From the NCBI RefSeq assembly GCF_015352455.1, contig NZ_JADKPN010000020.1, positions 23,961-87,960 on the forward strand: a stretch of 64,000 nt of DNA. The letters are read 5' to 3'. Each line of letters opens with the position of its first letter. Position 1 is the first letter of the stretch. The stretch comes from Nocardioides islandensis. Lineage in GTDB: Bacteria; Actinomycetota; Actinomycetes; Propionibacteriales; Nocardioidaceae. Shown in pieces: positions 57,434 through 64,000 of this stretch. The translations under genes were made by a program, and so were the position numbers. Below the pieces are notes generated by a model. It ran no database searches. It was not told the DNA's origin and saw only the letters and a program-made list of their open reading frames with translations.

Positions 57434-60400
57434 GTGTCCGAGCGCGCTCGTGGACGGGCGGCGCCGACGCGCGTCCTCCTGGTGGCCTGCTTCGGCGCCT
57501 TCCTCGCGTTCCTGGACGCCACGATCGTCAACGTCGCCTTCCCGTCCATCCGCGAGTCGTTCCCGGAGGCGTCGATCGGTGCGCTGTCCTGGGTGCTCAA
57601 CGCCTACAACATCGTGTTCGCGGCGTTCCTGGTGGTGTGCGGGCGGCTCACCGACCTCATCGGACGCAAGCGGGCGTACGCCGGCGGCATCACCCTGTTC
57701 ACCCTGGCGTCGGTCTGGTGCGCGGCGGCCGGCAACCTCGAGCTCCTCGTCGCGGGCCGGGTGCTCCAGGCGCTCGGCGCCGCGATGCTGGTCCCCGCCT
57801 CCCTGGCGATCGTGGTCGAGGCGTTCAGCAGCGACCGCCGCGCGCACGCCATCGGCCTGTGGGGCGCGACGGCGGCGGTGGCCGCTGGCCTGGGACCGCC
57901 CATGGGCGGCGCCCTCGTCGAGCTGGGCGGCTGGCGCTGGGCCTTCCTGGTCAACCTGCCGTTCGGAGTGCTGGCCGTGGTGGCCACCCGTCGTACCGTC
58001 GTGGAGAGCCGGGCACCCGGGCGGCGCGTCCTGCCCGACATCCCGGGTGCGCTGCTGCTGGCCGCGGCCCTCGCCCTGCTGAACCTGGGCGTCATCCAGG
58101 GCAACGACTGGGGCTGGGGCAGCCCACGCGTCGTGGGCTCGTTCGTGCTCGCCGTCGCGCTCGGCGCCCTGTTCGTGCGCAGCTCGCTGCGCCACCGGGC
58201 TCCCGTCGTCGACCCGGCGCTGGTGCGGATCGCGTCGTTCCGGGTGGCGAGCCTGGCCACCGTGCTGGCGGGTCTCGGCTTCTACGCGTACCTGCTGACC
58301 AACATCCTCTGGCTGCAGTACGTGTGGGGGTACGACGTCCTGCGCGCGGGTCTCGCCCTGGTGCCGGGCGCCCTGGTCGCGGCCGTCGTCGCCGCCCGGC
58401 TCGGTCCGCTGGCCGAGAGGGTCGGCTACCGCGTCCTCGTGGTCCCGGGCGCGCTGGTCTGGGCGGGCGCGTACCTCTGGTACCACCAGATGGTCGGCAC
58501 CGCGCCCGCCTTCTGGTCGCAGTGGCTCCCCGGACAGGTGCTGTCGGGCATCGGCGTCGGGGCGACGCTGCCGCTGCTGGGGAGCGCCGCGCTGGCCGCC
58601 GTGCCGGGCGGGAGGTACGCGACGGCGTCCGCGCTGGTCTCCAGCGCGCGCCAGCTCGGCGGCGTGCTCGGGATCTCCATCCTGGTGCTGGTCGTGGGCA
58701 GCCCCACCGGGCCCGGCGTGGTCGCCGCCCTGCGCGACGGCTGGCTCCTGTCGATCTGCGCCTTCGTGCTGGTGGCCCTGGCCGCCCTGCCGATCGGCAA
58801 GGTGGCAGCGGGACACCACGACGAGGACGTCGAGCACGGCGCACCGCTCCTGCTGCTGCCCGACCCGCGCGACCTGCGCGCCGAGCCGACCCGGGCGGGC
58901 GCCTCGATCGGGCTGGACGACATCCCGTTGCTGGCGACCCTCTCGCTCGATGCTCGCGCCGCGCTGGCCGAGGCCAGCCGTACCGTGCACCTGCGCGCCG
59001 GGGAGTGGCTGTTCCACGAGGGAGACCCGCCGGGGTCGGCGTACCTGGTGCGCAGCGGTCGGCTGGAGGTGGTCCAGGACGGGCGGCTGGTCCGGACCCT
59101 GGTCCCGGGTGCGGTGGTGGGCGAGCTGGCGCTGCTGACCGGTGAGGGCCGCTCGGCCGGCGTCCGCGCACGTCGCGACGCCGCGCTGCTCGAGGTGCCG
59201 CGCGGCGCCTTCGAGGGGCTGCTGGCCCACGACGCGTCGGCGGCCAGGACCGTGCTGACGCAGCTGGCCGGCCAGCTCCGGACGGCCGGCACCCCGGGGC
59301 CGGCCGAACGTGCCGTCCGCCCGCAGGTGATCGCCGTGGTCGGCCTGCACCCCGGGAGCGGGTACGCCGAGGTGGCGCGTCACCTGTCCGACCGGCTGCG
59401 CACCCACGTGTCCGTGGTCGAGCCCGGGGTGGTCGACGGCGAGGGGCTGGCGCGGGCCGAGGCGGACGGCGACCGCGTGGTGCTCGCGGCCGACGGGGTG
59501 GCGCCGGGCGACGCCGTGGCATGGCGCGACTTCTGCCTGCGGCAGTCGGACGCCGTCGTGCTCGTGGCGCGTGCGGGCAGCCCAGTACCCGACGGTGTCC
59601 CGGTCGTCGGCCTCCAGCCGGACCTGGTGGTGATCGGGGCGGTCGACGCCCCCACCGACCGCGCCGCCTGGGTGTCCGGCACCGACGCGTGGCGGCTGAC
59701 GGTGGTGACGGGGGACCTCGCGCCCGGCGTCGCCGACATCGCCGACCGGTTCGCCGGGCGCAGCCTCGGGCTCGTGCTGGCCGGCGGCGGGGCCCGGGCG
59801 TTCGCCCACATCGGGGTGCTGCGCGAACTCGAGGAGGCGGGGTACCCGCTGAACCGGATCGCGGCCGCGAGTGTCGGCGCGGCCCTCGCGACCATCTACG
59901 CCCTGAGCCGGGACGGTGCCGAGCTGGAGGAACGGGCGTACGCCGAGTTCGTGGCCCGCAACCCCTTCAACGACTGGACGATCCCGACCCGCGCCCTGAC
60001 CCGTGGCGTCCGGATGCGCGGGTCGGTGGCCCGGGTGACCGGCGACGCGGTGCTGGACGGGCTGTCGCGCCAGCTCGCCCTGGTCAGCACCGACCTGGTG
60101 AGCCGGACCCGCCAGGTGCACCGTCGGGGCTCCCTGCTCGACGCGACCGTGGCCTCGATGCGGCTGCCGGTCCTCTTTGCGCCGATCCCGACCGACGACG
60201 GGCGGCTGCTGATGGACGGCGGCGTCCTGGACAACCTGCCCGTCGACGTCCTGCTCGAGCGCGACGAGGGGCCTGTCGTCGCGGTGAACATCTCCATGGG
60301 CGGCGGGGGCGGCGGCCGCCCGGCCCGCACCGGCCGGCCCCGCGTGCCGGCGCTGGGGGAGACCCTGCTCCGGACGATGACGATCGGCGCCGGCGGGGCC

Positions 60401-60616
60401 GTGGACGCGGCGCACCGCGCCGGTGCCGTCGTCCTCACCCCCGCGACGCTGGGGGTCGGGCTGCTCGAGTTCCACCAGCTCGACCGGATGGTCCGGGCCG
60501 GCCGTGAGGCCGCCCGGGCGCTGCTGGCGGCCGGGTCGCTCGACCTCGGTGCTCAGTCCCCGGACGGCGTGTCGCTCGGCGAGCCCGACGTGGAACGGGA
60601 GCCGGTCTCGGCGTGA
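57434..60616 (+). CDS. MFS transporter - cNMP-binding - patatin-like phospholipase fusion
   Basis: A 1060-residue protein in four parts. Residues 1-455: a 14-TM DHA2-type transporter (LAFLDATIVNVAFPSI, DLIGRKRAYAGGI). About 490-600: cyclic-nucleotide-binding fold (GEWLFHEGDPPGSAYLVRSG, VGELALLTGEGRSAG). About 620-770: a P-loop-like spacer (VVGLHPGSGYAEVARHL). About 775-1040: patatin/NTE phospholipase with LVLAGGGARAFAHIG, a nucleophile elbow A-A-S813-V-G (Ala instead of the usual Gly at S-2) and the Asp928 dyad partner in LMDGGVLDN. Mycobacterial Rv3239c and Rv3728 have, as I recall, this architecture. GTG 57434 is used; a TTG at 57422 is possible. Overlaps the WYL gene by 64 bases, convergently. 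Confidence 0.9.
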   Translation: MSERARGRAAPTRVLLVACFGAFLAFLDATIVNVAFPSIRESFPEASIGALSWVLNAYNIVFAAFLVVCGRLTDLIGRKRAYAGGITLFTLASVWCAAAGNLELLVAGRVLQALGAAMLVPASLAIVVEAFSSDRRAHAIGLWGATAAVAAGLGPPMGGALVELGGWRWAFLVNLPFGVLAVVATRRTVVESRAPGRRVLPDIPGALLLAAALALLNLGVIQGNDWGWGSPRVVGSFVLAVALGALFVRSSLRHRAPVVDPALVRIASFRVASLATVLAGLGFYAYLLTNILWLQYVWGYDVLRAGLALVPGALVAAVVAARLGPLAERVGYRVLVVPGALVWAGAYLWYHQMVGTAPAFWSQWLPGQVLSGIGVGATLPLLGSAALAAVPGGRYATASALVSSARQLGGVLGISILVLVVGSPTGPGVVAALRDGWLLSICAFVLVALAALPIGKVAAGHHDEDVEHGAPLLLLPDPRDLRAEPTRAGASIGLDDIPLLATLSLDARAALAEASRTVHLRAGEWLFHEGDPPGSAYLVRSGRLEVVQDGRLVRTLVPGAVVGELALLTGEGRSAGVRARRDAALLEVPRGAFEGLLAHDASAARTVLTQLAGQLRTAGTPGPAERAVRPQVIAVVGLHPGSGYAEVARHLSDRLRTHVSVVEPGVVDGEGLARAEADGDRVVLAADGVAPGDAVAWRDFCLRQSDAVVLVARAGSPVPDGVPVVGLQPDLVVIGAVDAPTDRAAWVSGTDAWRLTVVTGDLAPGVADIADRFAGRSLGLVLAGGGARAFAHIGVLRELEEAGYPLNRIAAASVGAALATIYALSRDGAELEERAYAEFVARNPFNDWTIPTRALTRGVRMRGSVARVTGDAVLDGLSRQLALVSTDLVSRTRQVHRRGSLLDATVASMRLPVLFAPIPTDDGRLLMDGGVLDNLPVDVLLERDEGPVVAVNISMGGGGGGRPARTGRPRVPALGETLLRTMTIGAGGAVDAAHRAGAVVLTPATLGVGLLEFHQLDRMVRAGREAARALLAAGSLDLGAQSPDGVSLGEPDVEREPVSA

Positions 60617-61593
60617 GCCGGAGCGTCATCGACGCCCGCGCTCGCCAGCATCCTCCGCCCGACCTTCGCGACCTCGTCCTTCAGCTCGGGTGGGGCCACG
60701 ACGCGGAACGGCGCCTGGATCGCGGCCAGCCGCTCGGCGTACCAGTCGAGCTCGTCGGTGCTCGCCCGGAGCAGCGTGGTGCTGTCGTCGATCGCGGTGA
60801 GGAGCGCCTGCTTGCGCGGCAGCCACCAGCGCACGCGCTCGACCGGCGCGTCGACGACGACCTCGATCCGGTGCGTCCAGCCCTGCGCGAGGTGCTCCTC
60901 GACCGCCGTCAGCGGGTCGAGGTCCTGCGGGGCCTCGGCGACCTCGTCGAGCTCCTGCACGGTGGCCACCCGGTCGATGCGGAGGATGCGCCGGGCGCCG
61001 GCGGTGTGGGACCAGCCGAGGAGGTACCACTTGCCGTACCTCACCACGAGCGCCCACGGGTCGACGTCCATGTCGACGACCCGGTCCTGGCCGAGGCGGT
61101 ACGCCAGCCGCAGCCGGCGGTGGGCGGACGTCCCCTGCGCCACCGCCGCGGCCACCTGCGGGTCCGGGGCCGAGGAGTGCCCGTCGGGTGTGCGCTCGCT
61201 GGTCCGGACGACGGCCTCGACGGGTTCGGCGAGCGGCTTCGGCAGGACGCGGATGATCTTGCCGACGGCCTGCCCGACCGGGTCGGTCGGGTCGGTCTGC
61301 CGGCCCTCGAGCACCGCCATCACCAGGCCGAGCGCCTCTGGGGCGGTGAACATCAGCGGGGCCAGACGCATCCCGCGGCCGATCCGGTACCCGCCGTACT
61401 TCCCGCGCTGCGACTCCACCGGGATCCCCGCGTCGCGCAGGTTCCCGACATACCTCCGCACCGCCCGGTCGGTCATCCCCAGCCGCTCGGCCAGCTGCTC
61501 GCCGCTGATGCCGGGGGAGTTCTGCACCATCTCCAGCACCATCAACGCCCGGGCCGTCGGCGTGGTCTCGTCCACGAACACACCGTGTCGCAT
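60553..61593 (-). CDS. WYL-domain transcriptional regulator (YafY/PafC type)
   Basis: A 346-residue regulator: N-terminal HTH (TARALMVLEMVQNSPGISGE, QLAERLGMTDRAVRRYVGNL), then the WYL domain with VVRYGKWYLLGWSHTAGARR and IDRVATVQELDE, and the C-terminal WCX part (TDELDWYAERLAAIQAPFRV). Such proteins sense nucleotides or DNA and regulate repair or metabolism. ATG 61593 is adjacent to a 23-bp operator (61595-61617). It lies back to back with uvrB, with 96 bases between the starts. Confidence 0.9.
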   Translation of the reverse strand: MRHGVFVDETTPTARALMVLEMVQNSPGISGEQLAERLGMTDRAVRRYVGNLRDAGIPVESQRGKYGGYRIGRGMRLAPLMFTAPEALGLVMAVLEGRQTDPTDPVGQAVGKIIRVLPKPLAEPVEAVVRTSERTPDGHSSAPDPQVAAAVAQGTSAHRRLRLAYRLGQDRVVDMDVDPWALVVRYGKWYLLGWSHTAGARRILRIDRVATVQELDEVAEAPQDLDPLTAVEEHLAQGWTHRIEVVVDAPVERVRWWLPRKQALLTAIDDSTTLLRASTDELDWYAERLAAIQAPFRVVAPPELKDEVAKVGRRMLASAGVDDAPAHAETGSRSTSGSPSDTPSGD

Positions 61594-61594
61594 G

Positions 61595-61617
61595 TTCCGG
61601 AAGGTTACCGTCCGGAA
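61595..61617 (-). promoter_or_regulatory. WYL-gene operator, 23-bp palindrome
   Basis: TTCCGGA (61595-61601) and TCCGGAA (61611-61617) are perfect inverted arms; inside, GGT (61603-61605) and ACC (61607-61609) are also symmetric, leaving only one mismatched pair and the centre. It ends one base before the ATG at 61593 and contains TAACCT, a -10-like hexamer eight bases from the start. Strong evidence for autorepression. Confidence 0.75.
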
Positions 61618-61625
61618 TCGCCCAG

Positions 61626-61660
61626 GTGGTCGAGCCGGGCGAGCGCCAGCGAGAGGGAGG
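61626..61660. repeat. Intergenic GGTCGAG repeat fragment
   Basis: GTGGTCGAGCCGGGCGAGCG lies in the gap between the WYL and uvrB starts. It is a short member of the dispersed element; no gene is present. Confidence 0.4.
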
Positions 61661-61677
61661 GTGTCGGTGCCTGCTCG

Positions 61678-61683
61678 TACGCT
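61678..61683 (+). promoter_or_regulatory. -10 element, leaderless uvrB
   Basis: TACGCT, six bases before the ATG at 61690. Confidence 0.55.
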
Positions 61684-61689
61684 GGGCCC

Positions 61690-63834
61690 ATGCGTCCGGT
61701 GACCGATCTCGAGCGGCGCGTGGCCCCGTTCCACGTGCAGTCCGACTACACGCCCTCCGGTGACCAGCCGACCGCGATCGCGGAGATCGTCAAGCGGATC
61801 AACGCGGGCGAGCAGGACGTCGTGCTGCTGGGCGCGACCGGCACCGGCAAGACCGCGACGGTGGCGTGGGTGGCCGAGCAGGTGCAGCGGCCGATCCTGG
61901 TGATGCAGCCCAACAAGACGCTGGCGGCGCAGTTCGCCAACGAGCTGCGGATGCTCTTCCCCGACAACGCGATCGAGTACTTCGTCTCCTACTACGACTA
62001 CTACCAGCCCGAGGCGTACGTCCCCCAGACCGACACCTACATCGAGAAGGACTCCTCGATCAACGAGGAGGTGGAGCGGCTGCGGCACTCGGCGACCAAC
62101 TCGCTGCTCACCCGGCGTGACGTGATCGTCGTGTCGACCGTGTCCTGCATCTACGGCCTGGGGACCCCGCAGGAGTACGTCGACCGGATGCTGCGGCTGC
62201 GCGTGGGCGAGGAGCACGACCGCGACTCGATCCTGCGGCGGCTGGTCGAGATCCAGTACACCCGCAACGACATGTCCTTCACCCGTGGCACGTTCCGGGT
62301 GCGCGGGGACACGCTCGAGGTCTTCCCGGTCTACGAGGAGGCCGCGATCCGCATCGAGTTCTTCGGCGACGAGATCGAGCGGATGATGACGCTCCACCCG
62401 GTGACCGGCGAGGTGATCTCGGAGGACAAGGAGCTCTACGTCTTCCCGGCCACCCACTACGTCGCCGGCCACGACCGCATGGAGCGGGCCATCAACGGGA
62501 TCGAGGCCGAGCTCGAGGAGCAGCTGGCCTACTTCGAGCGCCAGGGCAAGCTGCTCGAGGCCCAGCGGCTGCGGATGCGCACGACCTACGACATCGAGAT
62601 GATGCGCCAGGTCGGCTCCTGCGCCGGGATCGAGAACTACTCGATGCACATCGACGGGCGTTCGCGCGGCAGCGCCCCCAACTGCCTGCTCGACTACTTC
62701 CCCGAGGACTTCCTGCTCGTCGTCGACGAGTCGCACGTGGCCGTGCCGCAGATCGGCGGGATGTACGAAGGGGACATGTCCCGCAAGCGCAACCTGGTCG
62801 ACCACGGGTTCCGGCTGCCGAGCGCGATGGACAACCGGCCGCTGCGGTGGGAGGAGTTCCTGGACCGGATCGGCCAGACCATCTACCTCTCCGCGACGCC
62901 GGGCAACTATGAGCTCGACAAGGTGAGCAGCGGCGGCACCCCCGACGTGGTCGAGCAGATCATCCGCCCGACCGGTCTGATCGACCCCGAGGTCGTGGTG
63001 AAGCCGACCAAGGGCCAGATCGACGACCTCATCCACGAGATCAACACGCGCACCGAGAAGCACGAGCGCGTCCTGGTCACCACACTGACCAAGAAGATGT
63101 CGGAGGACCTCACCGACTACCTCCTCGACGCCGGCATCCGCACGCGCTACCTCCATTCCGAGGTCGACACCCTCAAGCGCATCGAGCTGCTCCGCGACCT
63201 CAGGCTGGGCGAGTACGACGTGCTGGTCGGCATCAACCTCCTCCGCGAGGGTCTCGACCTGCCCGAGGTGTCGCTGGTCTCGATCCTGGACGCCGACAAG
63301 GAGGGCTTCCTGCGCTCCGACAAGTCGCTGATCCAGACGATCGGCCGCGCGGCCCGCAACGTGTCGGGCCAGGTGCACATGTACGCCGACAAGATCACGC
63401 CCTCGATGGAGTCGGCCATCGACGAGACCAACCGCCGCCGCGCCAAGCAGGTCGCCTACAACACCGCCCACGGCATCGACCCGCAGCCGCTGCGCAAGAA
63501 GATCGCCGACATCACCGAGATGCTGGCCCGCGAGGACGAGACCACCCAGGAGCTGCTGGCCACCTGGCAGGGCACCGGCGCCCGCGGCGACCGCTCGCGC
63601 GGCAAGTCCCCGACCCCGGGGCTGTCCCGTCTCGACGCCGCCGAGATCCGCAAGGTGGCTCCCGACACCGCCGGCCTGCCCAGCACCGACCTCGCCGACC
63701 TCATCCAGCAGCTCAGCGACCAGATGAAGGCCGCGGCCGCGGACCTCCAGTTCGAGCTGGCCGCCCGCCTCCGCGACGAGATCAGCGACCTCAAGAAGGA
63801 GCTGCGCCAAATGATGGAGGCGGGAGTCCGCTAG
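61690..63834 (+). CDS. uvrB: Excinuclease ABC subunit B
   Basis: A 714-residue helicase-like subunit of the UvrABC nucleotide-excision repair complex. Walker A GATGTGKT is at residues 48-55; the beta-hairpin that clamps DNA is in YYDYYQPEAYVPQTDTYIEK; DFLLVVDESHVAVPQIGGMY is motif II; SATPGNYEL and QTIGRAARN are helicase motifs III and VI. The UvrC-binding UVR domain is at the C-terminus (QMKAAAADLQFELAARLRDE). ATG 61690 is fixed by TACGCT six bases upstream. There is no LexA-box match directly upstream of it. Transcription is divergent from the WYL regulator. Confidence 0.97.
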   Translation: MRPVTDLERRVAPFHVQSDYTPSGDQPTAIAEIVKRINAGEQDVVLLGATGTGKTATVAWVAEQVQRPILVMQPNKTLAAQFANELRMLFPDNAIEYFVSYYDYYQPEAYVPQTDTYIEKDSSINEEVERLRHSATNSLLTRRDVIVVSTVSCIYGLGTPQEYVDRMLRLRVGEEHDRDSILRRLVEIQYTRNDMSFTRGTFRVRGDTLEVFPVYEEAAIRIEFFGDEIERMMTLHPVTGEVISEDKELYVFPATHYVAGHDRMERAINGIEAELEEQLAYFERQGKLLEAQRLRMRTTYDIEMMRQVGSCAGIENYSMHIDGRSRGSAPNCLLDYFPEDFLLVVDESHVAVPQIGGMYEGDMSRKRNLVDHGFRLPSAMDNRPLRWEEFLDRIGQTIYLSATPGNYELDKVSSGGTPDVVEQIIRPTGLIDPEVVVKPTKGQIDDLIHEINTRTEKHERVLVTTLTKKMSEDLTDYLLDAGIRTRYLHSEVDTLKRIELLRDLRLGEYDVLVGINLLREGLDLPEVSLVSILDADKEGFLRSDKSLIQTIGRAARNVSGQVHMYADKITPSMESAIDETNRRRAKQVAYNTAHGIDPQPLRKKIADITEMLAREDETTQELLATWQGTGARGDRSRGKSPTPGLSRLDAAEIRKVAPDTAGLPSTDLADLIQQLSDQMKAAAADLQFELAARLRDEISDLKKELRQMMEAGVR

Positions 63835-63838
63835 TTCC

Positions 63839-64000
63839 GCCTGCGGCGGGGCTTGGGTTGCTGATTGGGGTCGCCTGCGGCGGGCTTGGTGGTCTGTGGC
63901 AGGGCCGGCTGCGCGGAGAAAGCCCGCCGGTCCACTCCCGCCCTCGCTCGTCCCTCACGAGGGCCTGCCAAGCCCACCAAGACCGGCGGGCTTCCCCCGC
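63839..64000. repeat. Hairpin-rich, direct-repeat region after uvrB
   Basis: CGCCTGCGGCGG occurs at about 63840 and again at about 63872, each followed by G-rich GCTTGG. Further on AAGCCCGCCGGTC (63920-63932) and GACCGGCGGGCTT (63981-63993) form a perfect 13-bp inverted repeat around 48 bases, which hold a nested GCCCTCG/CGAGGGC pair. CTTGGTGG and CCACCAAG are also inverted. Possibly the uvrB terminator plus a larger intergenic element cut off by the window end. Confidence 0.5.

Noticed and set aside
57338..60475. A 1045-codon minus-strand frame opposite the MFS-patatin gene
   Set aside because: His/Gln/Gly-rich pseudo-protein with no motif; the plus strand carries several conserved domains.
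60553..63810. A 1085-codon minus-strand frame joining the WYL regulator to sequence opposite uvrB
   Set aside because: Only the last third (from ATG 61593) encodes a recognisable regulator; the remainder is antisense to uvrB.

Overview
The window is chromosomal DNA of a high-GC actinobacterium, most likely Nocardioides or another Nocardioidaceae (genus is an inference). The basis is the very high GC in all codon third positions, many GTG starts, ATGA/GTGA-type gene overlaps, a textbook actinobacterial LexA box, a PAC2-type proteasome-assembly chaperone gene, a mycobacterial-style htdX-fabG4/fadA2 locus, and many genes whose start codon lies 6-7 bases after a TANNNT -10 hexamer (leaderless transcripts). 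No rRNA, tRNA, CRISPR array, prophage or intact insertion sequence was seen. Coding density is high and no gene-free gap exceeds 300 bases.

Layout. 1-2786 (-): polar amino-acid ABC importer (binding protein, permease, ATPase) followed by a TetR gene cut by the window edge. 2847-6739: small membrane protein, a CocE-type hydrolase plus SDR operon, and a divergent phosphotriesterase-like gene. 6815-8662: SigE-type ECF sigma factor with a membrane-anchored partner, then a small secreted peptide with a repeat-rich promoter. 8825-14058: a LuxR remnant, P1 and M20 peptidases, an ABC-2 exporter and a GNAT enzyme. 14165-20133: a LexA-box gene, a NUDIX hydrolase, a large STAND ATPase, a monooxygenase/SnoaL-like protein and a methyltransferase. 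20303-24437: dxs, a VOC-ArsR-SRPBCC operon with a clear operator, and a homocysteine methyltransferase-like gene. 24516-29004: STAND-LuxR regulator, DUF4242 protein and FAD-linked oxidase. 29038-29216: remnants of two genes joined head to head. 29283-33827: APC transporter, glycosyltransferase, PAC2 protein, acyl-CoA thioesterase. 34031-38856: M23 peptidase, then htdX-like, fabG4-like and fadA2-like lipid genes. 38953-46196: MFS/ECF operon, GDSL esterase-TetR-kinase operon behind a 17-bp perfect inverted repeat, and a second ECF/membrane-protein pair. 46208-57298: ATP-dependent DNA ligase, GH12-like secreted protein, tryptophan 2,3-dioxygenase, AlkA-like glycosylase, phospholipase D, flavin monooxygenase, LuxR regulator, DinB/SnoaL protein, YciI protein, a frameshifted micro-gene and an ACT-domain protein. 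57434-63834: MFS-cNMP-patatin fusion, WYL regulator with its operator, and uvrB.

How the parts relate. DNA repair recurs (LexA-box gene, ligase, AlkA-like glycosylase, uvrB), and regulation dominates (three ECF sigma factors, three large STAND/LuxR-type proteins, two TetR, ArsR, WYL). The strongest lead for something undescribed is the uncharacterised 143-residue protein at 14195 under a perfect SOS box. No claim here rests on a database search; family names come from motif recognition.
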